This document shows, piece after piece, positions 8,508 through 17,292 of a DNA stretch of 48,927 nucleotides. Numbering within the stretch: position 1 is the stretch's first letter; every line of letters starts with the position of its first letter. The position numbers were made by a program, and so were the translations under genes. Under the pieces are notes generated by a model that did not search any database, had not been told where the DNA came from, and saw only the letters and a program-made list of their open reading frames with translations. The stretch lies in contig DASQFN010000115.1 of NCBI GenBank assembly GCA_035633115.1, forward strand, positions 1 to 48,927. The letters are read 5' to 3'. The stretch comes from Gemmatimonadaceae bacterium. Lineage in GTDB: Bacteria > Gemmatimonadota > Gemmatimonadetes > Gemmatimonadales > Gemmatimonadaceae.

Positions 8508-8997
8508 GTAGCTCCGTAGCGAGAGTCCAGCGAAAAATACCAGCTACACGTTATCAAAATCAAACGGGCGGAAGCTGTTTGATCGCGTTCTGGCGGTACC
8601 TCGACACAGGACTCATTCCGGAGGGCGCCGTGCTCCCCGCATAACGCACGAAGCAGGTACTGCGCTTTCCGTCACCGACCGGAGGGAGAGGCCCGCATTT
8701 GCCGTCGGGTCTCGAGGGCTAAGCTCTCGGAACCGTGTGTTAAAAAGGGGTTTGCTCCCCTCCCTCGCTTCAACTCGCCCTTGGGCGGATTCACAAAGTT
8801 CGGGTGCTCGCCTCTGCCGACACGGATAGGAGGTTGTTCACGGGCATCACGCCCGGAACGTTCGGAAGAAGCGGCCAGTTGGTGAACGGAATGCACAATC
8901 GACAACCACAGCGGCGCGTAGCCGCGTTATTGCGATTGCTCGCTATTCACCTTTGCTCCAGGACTTGACAGATGATCCCTCATAGGAGGCAGACCGG
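8508..8997. other. gene-poor stretch downstream of the toxin gene
   Basis: No convincing gene. A 77-codon minus frame (8672-8905) lacks a recognisable family and an SD sequence. A short hairpin (GCGGC-gcgta-GCCGC, 8911-8925) lies about 75 bp downstream of the toxin gene and could act as its terminator. Residual homology to flanking families was not recognised. Confidence 0.4.
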
Positions 8998-9210
8998 TCA
9001 AATATCTTCAGGCTTGAGCCCGGTGTGGCGAGCGATGCGCGCAAGCATCCGCGGACCAATTTCTTCACTATGGTGAAATGCAAATACGTAATCCGGCCAA
9101 TCGGGTCTGGCCAAAGTCTTGTGACTACTTGCTTCGCGCTTGACAGCCCAGCCGATACGAAGAAGCGCCGCTAAGACACGCTTCGCTTTGGCGGCACCCC
9201 AAGTGCTCAC
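8998..9210 (-). CDS. hicA: HicA-like mRNA-interferase toxin
   Basis: A 70-residue protein of the HicA family, a double-stranded-RNA-binding-like fold that cleaves mRNA. The catalytic His is in the SSHKT motif, and the C-terminal GLKPEDI matches the family's usual ending (H-T-G-L-...-F/I). It starts with GTG at 9210, overlapping the stop of the antitoxin gene by three bases (GTGA), so the two are translationally coupled. Antitoxin-first order is the less common arrangement. Confidence 0.78.
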   Translation of the reverse strand: MSTWGAAKAKRVLAALLRIGWAVKREASSHKTLARPDWPDYVFAFHHSEEIGPRMLARIARHTGLKPEDI

Positions 9211-9413
9211 GCCGCCTGAAACGAGACGTCAAGAAACTCTGGAACGGCTTCACCACGCTCCAAACGCTCCGCCAGGACGCGAAGTGCGAGAGCCTGAACC
9301 TTAGCGAGGGCATCGGTTTTTGTCGTCCCGTACGAAGCAACGCCAGGAAGCGCCTCGACCTCAGCCATCCACCGGCCATCAGCTTCTTGCTCAATCTCAA
9401 TCTGAAATTTCAT
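9207..9413 (-). CDS. hicB: HicB-like antitoxin
   Basis: A 68-residue single-domain HicB-type antitoxin with the family strand pattern: MKFQIEIEQEADGRWMAEVE, the loop LPGVASYGTTKTDAL and the helix VQALALRVLAERLE. It lacks the extra C-terminal DNA-binding domain of longer HicB proteins, so autoregulation may need another mechanism. The start at 9413 is preceded on the minus strand by AAGGGGAGG, a strong SD. Inserted next to a truncated kinase gene. Confidence 0.78.
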   Translation of the reverse strand: MKFQIEIEQEADGRWMAEVEALPGVASYGTTKTDALAKVQALALRVLAERLERGEAVPEFLDVSFQAA

Positions 9414-9435
9414 GGGCCTCCCCTTGTACGCACCT

Positions 9436-9615
9436 TCAGTATAGCGAGTGGCCGTGGGCTCTGCCCAGCTCCGGACGAAGAACCTTGAGGGCGACTTCGC
9501 GGTCATGCCTGACGTCGCGGGCGAGATAGACGGTCGCCATGCCGCCGGCGCCGACCTGCTTCATCGCATAGCGATCAGTGACGATGCGTGGCAGCTCCGA
9601 CGGGGGCACGGTCAT
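9436..9615 (-). pseudogene. truncated Ser/Thr protein kinase N-terminus
   Basis: Fifty-nine codons from ATG 9615. Residues about 15-52 are a clean kinase N-lobe: RYAMKQVGAGGMATVYLARD with the glycine loop, then VALKVLRPEL with the ATP-binding Lys. Homology stops right after PEL, and a few unrelated codons lead to TGA at 9436, immediately upstream of hicB. The rest of the kinase is gone. It resembles the N-lobes of the kinases at 26.4 and 28.8 kb, so it is probably a family member cut off when the hicBA segment arrived. Confidence 0.75.
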
Positions 9616-9718
9616 TCATCTATCTTTTAGTTGCGAACCTGAGGTGTGTTACGTTCGGCGCCGCGACTGTCCGCGTGACCTCCTCGACGACCGTAACGAA
9701 GATCTGCTGATCGGACCG

Positions 9719-11311
9719 TCAGGCTGGGCACCGGGGCAGCGCTACTGGACACCGCTCGGGGTCGGGCGCTGGCGCCGATGAATCCCCACCGGGGCCTCCG
9801 AAGGTGTACAGGTCGAGCCGGAGTGTTGCCAGCTCGCTCCCAGGTACCGGAAGCTGCGTGAAGCTTCCCTCAGGCAGCAGCTGCCACCCTCGCGCGTCAA
9901 AGAAGCGGACAACCGCGTCAACGCCCACCATCTCCACTCCCTTCTCGTAACGGAGCGCATCCCACAGGCTGCCGCACTGTCCGTTGACCTTTCGTGGAAC
10001 GCACCCTGGCTCGTCGGGCGGACCATCGGTAGTAACCGGCGGCAGCTGGCCGTTGGCGATGCGGGTCTTGTTGATGAGCGCTACGGCTTCTGCCGCGCGA
10101 TTGAGTCGAATCAGCGCCTCGGCCTTCAACAGGTCCATTTCCGTCACGGTGACGGCGGGCTGTGCGCCCGTCTGCCAAGTGAGGCCGGTGCCGAAGCGGT
10201 GGTAGTAATAGTGTGAGTACCGCCACGTGCCGCGGCTCGACTGGAAGATGTTCTCGGCATTGTGACCGAAGTACTTGCCGGGAGTCGCCGGACCGGCAGC
10301 TCCCTGTATGCGGCGATCCTTCGTTCGGATCTGAAACGCGACGCGGTTATTGAGTGGCGTGTTGACCCAGTTCACGAAACCGTTGGCGGAGTCGGCGGGG
10401 CCGAGCAGCCAGTAGCTGGGCCTGCCGAAATCGCTCGGTCGTGTTGCTGTACGCACGCGGGCTACCAGGCGCTTCCAGTCATCCCAGAGGATATCGACCT
10501 GCGCCGTCGGCGCAAAATCGGCAGTAATACCTGCATCCACCCGCCGGATCACCTCCGTCCAGTTGACCCCGGCTCGCTCGGCCCGTGTGCGCGGCGCGTA
10601 GGCAAGAAACCTGGCGACGAATGAGTTTGCGAGCTTCACCAGATCGGCGCTGCTCATGGCCTGGAACAACCATGTATCGACGGGCAGCGTAAAGGTATTC
10701 GCCTTCGCAATGGCGATGGATGAGTCGAGCTGCGTGATCGAGGCGGCGATGAGCTGAGGGTATGGATGAAACTGCGCAACGGTTATCGTGTCGAGCGCGA
10801 GCTTCTCGTCAACGATGTATCCCTTGTCGAAGTAGAGGCCCAGCTGCCCGTGCGAGATTCCCTGAATGAATTTCCCGACCGAGCGCGTCCGCGCCGTGCG
10901 ACCGGCGTCGACGATGACGAGGCCCGAGTCGATCGCTATCAGCGCGTCATTCACTGAAGAGATCGTGCGGTACAGCCCGTACCAGGGCTCCTCGTTCACA
11001 TCATTTCGCGCATTTACCGAGCTGTTATTCCACGCCGATCGTGGCTCTGCCGATATCTCGAGCTGGCCGAAATCGGCGAAGCCGGAAGTGATCTCCCGGG
11101 CCGACGTCGAAAGCGCCCAGGCTGGATAGTCGTCGTGACCCGATACCGGCCACCAGGTGCGGAATGAGCTCGCAACGAAAGATTCAGCAGCGGTGGGCTG
11201 TTGAGTTGCGCGCTCGCGATCGGGCGCGTTGGGATTCGTCACGGCGAGGTCCTGGCATGCGGCCGCGACAACACAGGCAGTGGCGCCCACAGCAATTCCT
11301 GCTTTGCGCAT
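9719..11311 (-). CDS. SusD/RagB-type nutrient-binding outer-membrane lipoprotein
   Basis: A 530-residue SusD-like surface lipoprotein, the lid partner of the adjacent SusC-like TonB-dependent transporter. The start at 11311 has an SD (GGGAGAT) and gives a short signal peptide with a lipobox-like AAACQ. The helical TPR-like core shows YGLYRTISSVNDALIAID, and the C-terminal third has ELLKAEA/LLKAEALIRLNRAAEA-type helices (here MDLLKAEALIRLNRAAEAVA). It lies 80 bp downstream of the SusC gene in one operon. Imported substrate, glycan or peptide, cannot be told from sequence. Confidence 0.85.
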   Translation of the reverse strand: MRKAGIAVGATACVVAAACQDLAVTNPNAPDRERATQQPTAAESFVASSFRTWWPVSGHDDYPAWALSTSAREITSGFADFGQLEISAEPRSAWNNSSVNARNDVNEEPWYGLYRTISSVNDALIAIDSGLVIVDAGRTARTRSVGKFIQGISHGQLGLYFDKGYIVDEKLALDTITVAQFHPYPQLIAASITQLDSSIAIAKANTFTLPVDTWLFQAMSSADLVKLANSFVARFLAYAPRTRAERAGVNWTEVIRRVDAGITADFAPTAQVDILWDDWKRLVARVRTATRPSDFGRPSYWLLGPADSANGFVNWVNTPLNNRVAFQIRTKDRRIQGAAGPATPGKYFGHNAENIFQSSRGTWRYSHYYYHRFGTGLTWQTGAQPAVTVTEMDLLKAEALIRLNRAAEAVALINKTRIANGQLPPVTTDGPPDEPGCVPRKVNGQCGSLWDALRYEKGVEMVGVDAVVRFFDARGWQLLPEGSFTQLPVPGSELATLRLDLYTFGGPGGDSSAPAPDPERCPVALPRCPA

Positions 11312-11391
11312 CAGATCTCCCGAGGCTCTTGTGCCGCGCTCTTGCCGCGATTCACCGTTATGGTGTGCGCCGTCATGGCCGCTTAAGGCGT

Positions 11392-14300
11392 TCAAAACGT
11401 CACCTCCACGCTGCCGGTGAATGTCCTGTACCGCGGGTAGCCGAAGTTGTCACGGCGGACAATCGTCCCGCCAACTTCCGGGTCATAGCCTTTGTAGTTG
11501 GTCCAGGTTTTCAGATTGCGGCCGATAAGCGAGAGCGAGATACCGCTAACGCCGACACGGCCGAGTGAGCTGACGAGACCCGAGCCGAGCCGGTAACGAA
11601 GCGAGACTTCGCGGAGTTTCACGAACCCGGCATCCTCCACGAAGTAGTCAGTGGGATCGTTCGCGGCGTACAGGTTCACGTAATATTCGACGGGCTTTTT
11701 GAGTCCCTGCTCCTTGCCCGCCTGATCGACGTCTTTGCTGCGCGCCCACTGGTACATCCGCTGATTGGTCTCGTTGTAGACCTGGCCTCCGACCTGCGCA
11801 TCGAGAAGCGTAAAGACGCTGAAGTCGTTCCAGCTGAGATTGTTGGAAAAACCCCAGTGAAAGTCCGGGTTTCCGTCGCCGATCTTGACGAGGCGATTGC
11901 TCCCGGTCGAATCCCGCAGCACGATCGGCATTCCCCAGGCGAAGTTGGTCGTGCCGATGGTGGCCGACGTGCCCCACAGTTTCTTTGTCTCGCCTTCCTG
12001 GAAAGTGTTGCCAGCCCCGACCCAGACGAGAATTCCTTCGTCGTTGACCTGGAAGTCGGAGGCACGCGCCTGCGCGTTCGCCAGCAGCTCGTCCGTTCCG
12101 CGGATGAACCGGAAGCCGTACATCGCCCCCAGCGTCTCGCCGGCGCAGCGAAAAGCGATGTTCTGGATAGTGAAGCAGCTGCGGTCGAACTCGGTGATGC
12201 GGTTACGCGAGCGATCAGCGACGATCCCCATTCGCCAGGCGAAGTTCGGCCGCCTGACGAGCTGCGCTTCAAGGGTGCCCTCGAGGGTGTTGCCGACGAC
12301 GGTTCCAGCGTTCTGCCACTGCGTCGTGTAGCCGAAGAGGCCGGCGAGAGGAATCTGGATGAGCTGGTCAATAACGCGATTTCTCGCGTACGAGAGCTGC
12401 AGCGAGTATCGCTGCCGGAAGATCGCGTCGATACCGACTTCGGTCTCCGTTGCATGCTCCGGCTTGAGGAATTTGTTGCCGAGCGTCAGCTTCGAGAGAC
12501 CCCCGCCTTCTGAAAACGAGAATGTCTCGTACTGATCGCTAAAGTCCGGCCGGGTTCCCGCGGTCCCGCGCGATGCGCGAAGCTTGAATTCATCGATTGA
12601 TTTGAGCGGCCACCAGCTCTCTTCCGACATCCGGTAGGCACCGCTCAGACGATAATAATTGTTCCATCGCTCCTCCGGTCCGAACAGCGAGCTTCCGTCA
12701 CGCCGCACGAGGCCGTCGACGATGTAGCGGCCGTCGTAGTCGGCGCCGGCGGTCAATGCGTACCCTGTTGCGCGGACTTCCTCGAGCAACGACGCTATCG
12801 AGCGCTGCTGCGCGTTGTTCAGACTGCGCACTCCCGGCGCGGAGAAGATAGTCCCGCTGGCCGTGGTCGTCTGGTTGCTCTGCCGTTCAATAAGGGCGCG
12901 CAGCGTAGACCGCATCGTGAGCTGCGCCACTCGACCGAGCAGATTCGCGCTCGCGGCGGCGTTAAACGCATTCGTCGTTCCCGTGAACTGCTCGATCTCG
13001 CCTGGCCCACCGGTGGCGAAGCCTTCAGTCTTCACGCCCTGGTCGAGGAAGAAATCGTTCCGGCGGTCGGACCGGTCGTAGCTCAGGTTGCCGTCGAAGT
13101 TGAGCCAGCTGAGCGGGGAGTATCGCCCCGCCAGGCTGCCCTGAGTGCGCGCGCGCTTCCGGCGATCGTACTCGGTCGACAACACGTATAGAGGGTTCTC
13201 CTCGCGCGCCTCGATGGCGTCGCCCTGGTATATGTACGGGGTGCCATCCGGATCGGGAACCAGCAGGTCCACGTCGGGCGCCTGGTTGATCAGGTCGAAA
13301 AACGTGTCGCCGTACAGCTCGTTGCGATCGGAACGGCTGTGATAGCCGCTGAACGAAAGCTCGAGAGTCTCGATGGGACGGTGGTCGAGATTGAGGCGTA
13401 TGTTGTTCTGCTCGTACTTGCCGCTGTTCAACACCACGCCGTCCTCGCGGGTGTTCACCAGGGAAAGCAGCCAGTTCGTCCTCGCACCATTCTGCGCGAT
13501 GTTGATCGAGTTCTTGGCGAACTGTCCCGGATCGAAGAAACGATTGACCTGATCATAGACCGGCTCGGCGTAGCTCACGTCCTGAAACCGCGCGAAGAGC
13601 GGCTTCGGGACTCTCAGCGAGCGCGTCACCACCGCGCCCGCGGCATTCACGTATTGCCCCTGCTCGTTGGTGAGGTAGAAATGATTCTGCGCCCAGTGGA
13701 TTTTTCCGCCAAGCTGGTTGGTGCCGATTTCGGAGCGCGCTGTGACGCGGGTGGTGCCTTCTGGCAGTCCTGAACCGCGCCGGGTCTTGATCTGAATCAC
13801 GCCGGACGCCGCACGCGACCCGAACAGCGATGACGCGGCGGCACCCTTGACGACCTCCACGCTTTCGATGTCCATGGACTCGAGGTCGGCCGTCGAACCG
13901 GTGAACCCCTGGGCAATGACAACCCCGTCAACGACAATCAACGGGGAAATCGATTTCGAGATACTGGTCGGCGAGCGCAACAGAATGCTTGTTCCACTTC
14001 CCGGTTGTCCGCTTGGAACGACCGTGACACCAGCAATTTTTCCCTGAATCGTTTCGATTGCGTTCGTGGCGGGAACAGGGGCATTCTCGGCGTCAACGCG
14101 ACCAATTGTGAATGGTGCACGAGTGCCACTTATCGGGTCGACGACGCCCGTGGTAACGACGGCCTCGAGGGTCAGGCCAACGGGATCCAGCTTGAAGTTC
14201 GCGGTTGCGGTGAGGCCATCGCCAACCGTCACGCCGGTGACGGCCGACTGGCGATAGCCCAACCTTCGCGCCGAAAGATTGTACCGCCCGGACCTGACGT

Positions 14301-14604
14301 TGTTGACGGTGAATCGTCCCGCGTCATCGGTGACCGCGGCGAGTCTGGTGCCGCTGACCGAAATGCGCACCGAGGGAAGCGGTCTGTTGTCGGCCGAATC
14401 CGTGACGACGCCTGTTATGCGGCCGGTTGGCTCGCCCGTAGTCTGCGCGGACCCGGGAGTCGCTCCAAGAGCAGCGCCAAGGACCAGAAGCGCACCCGCG
14501 ACGGTCGAACCGAAGCGGGCAGGTGCGCCGACCGGGAGGATAATACGCCTGAGACAAAGCTCAAACGCGCAAGCGCGGATCATACTGAACCTGGAACGAG
14601 GCAT
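11392..14604 (-). CDS. SusC/RagA-type TonB-dependent outer-membrane transporter
   Basis: A 1070-residue transporter. A long N-terminal signal region ends at GSAQ (about residue 54). A carboxypeptidase-regulatory-like beta-sandwich follows (GRITGVVTDSADNRPLPSVR ... ARRLGYR, about 60-140). The plug domain shows ETIQGKIAGVTV, LIVVDGVVI and ESVEVVKGAAASSLFGSRAA, diagnostic of SusC proteins. The rest is a 22-strand barrel ending in an aromatic residue (VEVTF). The start at 14604 has GGAGG five bases upstream. Forms a transporter with the SusD-like protein downstream. Confidence 0.9.
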   Translation of the reverse strand: MPRSRFSMIRACAFELCLRRIILPVGAPARFGSTVAGALLVLGAALGATPGSAQTTGEPTGRITGVVTDSADNRPLPSVRISVSGTRLAAVTDDAGRFTVNNVRSGRYNLSARRLGYRQSAVTGVTVGDGLTATANFKLDPVGLTLEAVVTTGVVDPISGTRAPFTIGRVDAENAPVPATNAIETIQGKIAGVTVVPSGQPGSGTSILLRSPTSISKSISPLIVVDGVVIAQGFTGSTADLESMDIESVEVVKGAAASSLFGSRAASGVIQIKTRRGSGLPEGTTRVTARSEIGTNQLGGKIHWAQNHFYLTNEQGQYVNAAGAVVTRSLRVPKPLFARFQDVSYAEPVYDQVNRFFDPGQFAKNSINIAQNGARTNWLLSLVNTREDGVVLNSGKYEQNNIRLNLDHRPIETLELSFSGYHSRSDRNELYGDTFFDLINQAPDVDLLVPDPDGTPYIYQGDAIEAREENPLYVLSTEYDRRKRARTQGSLAGRYSPLSWLNFDGNLSYDRSDRRNDFFLDQGVKTEGFATGGPGEIEQFTGTTNAFNAAASANLLGRVAQLTMRSTLRALIERQSNQTTTASGTIFSAPGVRSLNNAQQRSIASLLEEVRATGYALTAGADYDGRYIVDGLVRRDGSSLFGPEERWNNYYRLSGAYRMSEESWWPLKSIDEFKLRASRGTAGTRPDFSDQYETFSFSEGGGLSKLTLGNKFLKPEHATETEVGIDAIFRQRYSLQLSYARNRVIDQLIQIPLAGLFGYTTQWQNAGTVVGNTLEGTLEAQLVRRPNFAWRMGIVADRSRNRITEFDRSCFTIQNIAFRCAGETLGAMYGFRFIRGTDELLANAQARASDFQVNDEGILVWVGAGNTFQEGETKKLWGTSATIGTTNFAWGMPIVLRDSTGSNRLVKIGDGNPDFHWGFSNNLSWNDFSVFTLLDAQVGGQVYNETNQRMYQWARSKDVDQAGKEQGLKKPVEYYVNLYAANDPTDYFVEDAGFVKLREVSLRYRLGSGLVSSLGRVGVSGISLSLIGRNLKTWTNYKGYDPEVGGTIVRRDNFGYPRYRTFTGSVEVTF

Positions 14605-14750
14605 TCATCCTCCGAAGATTACGGGAACATGTGAAGCCATAATGGGATTGGGGGTCGCAAGCGTCAAGGCGGAGCGCGTACCTTATCAAGGACAGATGAG
14701 TGAGTCGGACAGAAATTGCTGTTTTACGAAAGTGACCAAGCTTTGCACAG
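14605..14750. promoter_or_regulatory. divergent intergenic region, SusC operon and cyanophycinase-like gene
   Basis: 146 bp separate two divergently transcribed genes, so promoters for both must lie here. The SD of the SusC gene (GGAGG) is at its left edge. No operator or riboswitch fold is evident. Confidence 0.45.
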
Positions 14751-15698
14751 ATGCGAGACGGCAGAAGCATAGTCGCTGAGTTTCGAGTCACGGTTGCGCT
14801 CATCGCGCTCGCCGCGGGCGCGTGCGCGACGGCTGGCAGACCTTTGCAGCCGGTCGCGACCGCACCAATGGTTCAGTCGCGGGGCCACCTGCTTCTCGTC
14901 GGCGGAGGCCCAATCCCGCCCGAGATCACGACGCGATTCGTAGAGCTTGCGGGAGGCGCCGGAACGGCGCGAATTGCAGTGCTGCCGATGGCGAGCGCTG
15001 TCGCCTCAACGGGCCCGGACAAGGCAAGCGAGCTGCGCGCTCTCGGCGCGGACGCATTCAGTATCAGCTTCACGCGTGCCGGCGCGGACACCGATTCGAT
15101 CCTCAGGAAACTCGAGGCGGTGACGGGGATATGGTTTACGGGCGGCGATCAGAACCGGCTGATGGAGACGCTCGCCGGGAGCAAGGCTGAACGCGCGATT
15201 CGCGCGCGGCATCTGGCCGGGGCGGTGGTAGGGGGGACGTCGGCGGGCGCGGCAGTAATGAGCAGCCCCATGCTGACCGGGAGTGAGCGCCGCCCCGGTG
15301 GTGCGCGCCGTCTGACTGACTCGACTCAGGCCTACGTCACCATCGATCGCGACAACATCGTAACTGCCGCGGGTCTCGGACTGCTGCGGGGAGCAATTGT
15401 CGACCAGCATTTCGTGCGACGGAGAAGACAAAATCGACTCCTGAGTCTCGTGCTCGAGCATCCCGCGATGCTGGGAGTCGGGATAGACGAGTCAACCGCG
15501 ATCGACGTCCGGCCCGACGGATCGTGGCTGGTCGTTGGAGCCAGTGTCGCCGTCATCTTCGATGCGCGCGCGAGTGAAATCACACCGGGTGGCGAAGTGC
15601 TCGGCGCTTCAGGAATCCGCATGCACATATTGCCCGGCGGTACCACGTTCGATCCTGTCGCCGGCAGGGTGACGCGCCTCGGCAGCGGGCCCCGATAG
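14751..15698 (+). CDS. exported cyanophycinase-like S51 peptidase
   Basis: A 315-residue member of the S51 serine-peptidase family (cyanophycinase/dipeptidase E type). LLVGGGPIPPE, WFTGGDQNRL and the nucleophile elbow GGTSAGA (Ser164) are all in place. The N-terminal hydrophobic stretch ends at GAC (Cys25), suggesting a secreted lipoprotein. Cyanophycinases split multi-L-arginyl-poly-Asp; exported versions in non-cyanobacteria are thought to scavenge it from outside. The start codon has no clear SD. Confidence 0.82.
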   Translation: MRDGRSIVAEFRVTVALIALAAGACATAGRPLQPVATAPMVQSRGHLLLVGGGPIPPEITTRFVELAGGAGTARIAVLPMASAVASTGPDKASELRALGADAFSISFTRAGADTDSILRKLEAVTGIWFTGGDQNRLMETLAGSKAERAIRARHLAGAVVGGTSAGAAVMSSPMLTGSERRPGGARRLTDSTQAYVTIDRDNIVTAAGLGLLRGAIVDQHFVRRRRQNRLLSLVLEHPAMLGVGIDESTAIDVRPDGSWLVVGASVAVIFDARASEITPGGEVLGASGIRMHILPGGTTFDPVAGRVTRLGSGPR

Positions 15699-15733
15699 CA
15701 GGATCCTTCGAGCCGGCGCGGGCCGGGATCGTC

Positions 15734-15913
15734 TCACCGCCTATGGACGGTGGCCGTTCCGACACATAGCATAGACCTTCGCCGCCCCCGCACTCTCCGG
15801 AGCCCCTGAAAGGTGATCTCGAATCCAAGCTGGTCGCGATAAAACGAGAGTGCTGCCGTCGCGTCATGCACGATGAAGAATGGTGAGATTCCGCCAATCT
15901 CTGGTCGTGTCAT
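15734..15913 (-). pseudogene. truncated VOC/glyoxalase-family gene
   Basis: From ATG 15913 the first 37 codons (MTRPEIGGISPFFIVHDATA, then LSFYRDQLGFEITFQG) are the first beta-alpha module of a vicinal-oxygen-chelate protein. Homology then stops and a short unrelated Arg-rich tail leads to the stop. The second module and most metal ligands are missing. Confidence 0.7.
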
Positions 15914-15983
15914 CCGGATACCCTTCGGCGGCCAAGCCACAGTCGCCCGGTCCGTTCGAGGAACGCGGCAGCCAGCACGCCGT

Positions 15984-16469
15984 TCACGGCGTCGCCGAAG
16001 GCGGTCGTCGCGGCTGATTCCCATTGTCCATGTCGGACGCAATCAACCATCGGCCTCTTGACCGCCGCAGAGTCAGCGTAAACTTTCCCTGGTCGCCTGG
16101 AGTATCCCCATATCCGTAGGCTCCAATAATGTAGCCGACCGTGTCGGCTTGAGCGTAGGCCAGCGCGCGAAGCCGCAGCATTCCGCCGGCCTGACCGCGA
16201 TAGACGTTTGTCAGCGCCGAATGTCCACGCGCCGGCGTGCGTCCGGGCTGGAGGACGAACCCATCCTCGGTGAAGAGTGAGACCAGCGCGGGAATGTCGT
16301 TGGCACGCCATGCACGCTCGTAGTTGCGGAGCACTTGATCGAAGTCCGCAGGTAGAGTAAACGATGGAAGCGAGTCAGCTGCGACAGCTGGTGCAGGCTG
16401 AGGGGTCTGCGCTCTCAAAGGAATTGCGAGCACACTGAAAGCGAGTGCCACAGAGGCCATCCTGTACAT
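15984..16469 (-). CDS. exported SnoaL/NTF2-like protein
   Basis: A 161-residue protein with a signal peptide (MYRMASVALAFSVLAIPLRA) followed by an NTF2-like domain of the DUF4440/SnoaL type: FDQVLRNYERAWRANDIPAL, FTEDGFVLQPG, the RGHSAL turn and the last strands GKFTLTLRRSRGRW. Such domains bind small molecules or act as ketosteroid-isomerase-like enzymes; no catalytic role is evident. The in-frame extension upstream to 16577 enters the M23 gene and is not used. Confidence 0.75.
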   Translation of the reverse strand: MYRMASVALAFSVLAIPLRAQTPQPAPAVAADSLPSFTLPADFDQVLRNYERAWRANDIPALVSLFTEDGFVLQPGRTPARGHSALTNVYRGQAGGMLRLRALAYAQADTVGYIIGAYGYGDTPGDQGKFTLTLRRSRGRWLIASDMDNGNQPRRPPSATP

Positions 16470-16513
16470 GGTCACACCGTCGTTAGGGTTACGAGAAAGC
16501 GTTGATGAAGAAT

Positions 16514-16531
16514 GCGCGACATCAGTCGCGC
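16514..16531 (-). terminator. hairpin between M23 gene and NTF2-like gene
   Basis: A perfect 7-bp stem, GCGCGAC paired with GTCGCGC around a 4-base loop, lies 19 bp after the M23 stop on the minus strand. It is followed by a weak T-rich run (ATTCTTC). It may be a terminator of the M23 gene. Confidence 0.4.
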
Positions 16532-16549
16532 CGGACAGCGTGCAGGTTT

Positions 16550-17101
16550 TCAAAAAGGTCCGCTGAGGATCGGCCAAGGATTCACTGCGCCGCGCTCCGA
16601 GTCGTAGATGCCGTAGTGCAGGTGAGGTGGCGTGTCGCGCGCGTTGCCGGTGTTTCCAACGTAGCCGAGGGTGTCGCCGGGAAGCACCACGTCGCCAGGC
16701 TTGAAGACGCCGTAGCTATCGAGGTGCGCATAGTAGTGCACCTGCCTCCCCGGGCCGAGCACATTGATGACGTTGCCGCCAAGCTCGTTGGTGCCGACGC
16801 GCAGAACTATCCCTTCCGCTGCGCTGAGCACAGGCGTGCCGCGTCTCGCAAAGATGTCGACGCCTTGATGCGCTCGCCCGCCGCCGCGAGGTGCGCCCCA
16901 GGAGCTGGAAATCTGGCGCTTGAGTATGCCTGCGACCGGAATCCTCACCTCGGAAGGCGCATGTGAAGTGAGCAGGCGTACGAAAAATACAGGATGTCGG
17001 AGTGCTGGGAAGACCGCAACTGCAAGGAGACACGCCAGCGCGATGAGCACCATCGATACGAGGCAGCCACCGAAGCGAGCGTGAAGGAGGTTGGCACGCA
17101 C
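16550..17101 (-). CDS. membrane-anchored M23 peptidoglycan endopeptidase
   Basis: A 183-residue LytM-type zinc metallopeptidase. An N-terminal membrane segment (VLIALACLLAVAVFPAL) anchors it facing the periplasm. The zinc site is intact: HQGVD (HxxxD) near residue 78 and HLHYG (HxH) near residue 162. It is a full-length paralogue of the fragment at 8036-8335, in the same orientation about 8 kb away. The assigned start is GTG with no obvious SD; ATG 17053 is an alternative. Confidence 0.82.
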   Translation of the reverse strand: MRANLLHARFGGCLVSMVLIALACLLAVAVFPALRHPVFFVRLLTSHAPSEVRIPVAGILKRQISSSWGAPRGGGRAHQGVDIFARRGTPVLSAAEGIVLRVGTNELGGNVINVLGPGRQVHYYAHLDSYGVFKPGDVVLPGDTLGYVGNTGNARDTPPHLHYGIYDSERGAVNPWPILSGPF

Positions 17102-17118
17102 GAGGAATCAAGGCCCGC

Positions 17119-17292
17119 TTACTTCCTTGAGGTTGTCGGTTGGATCTTGATCGTGGTGCTCTTTCCCGCGCCGTTCGCTCCGACGAGCACGTACACCGAG
17201 CCTTCCGGCACTCGAAGATCGACTCGATCGAGTGCAGGCTGTTTTTCGTAGCTCTTCGAGAGATTCGTCGTTTCGACTGCGAGCGGCGTCAT
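17119..17292 (-). pseudogene. truncated ABC-transporter ATPase N-terminus
   Basis: Fifty-seven codons from ATG 17292 encode the start of an ABC ATPase: LAVETTNLSKSYEKQPALDR, then VGANGAGKSTTIKI with Walker A. Seven codons later the frame stops. The Q-loop, signature and Walker B are missing, so it cannot be active. Confidence 0.8.

Noticed and set aside
8639-8745. GCATAAC followed 100 bp later by GTTAAAA, as an attC candidate
   Set aside because: Outer bases can pair (AACGCACG with CGTGTGTT) but the inner arms do not, the R' box is poor and no cassette start matches.
8899-8935. Short hairpin between CGACAAC and GTTATTG, as an attC candidate
   Set aside because: Arms are only five to six bases and the core boxes do not fit; more likely a terminator of the toxin gene.
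9448-9630. 60-codon plus frame over the kinase remnant
   Set aside because: It is the antisense frame of the recognisable kinase N-lobe at 9436-9615.
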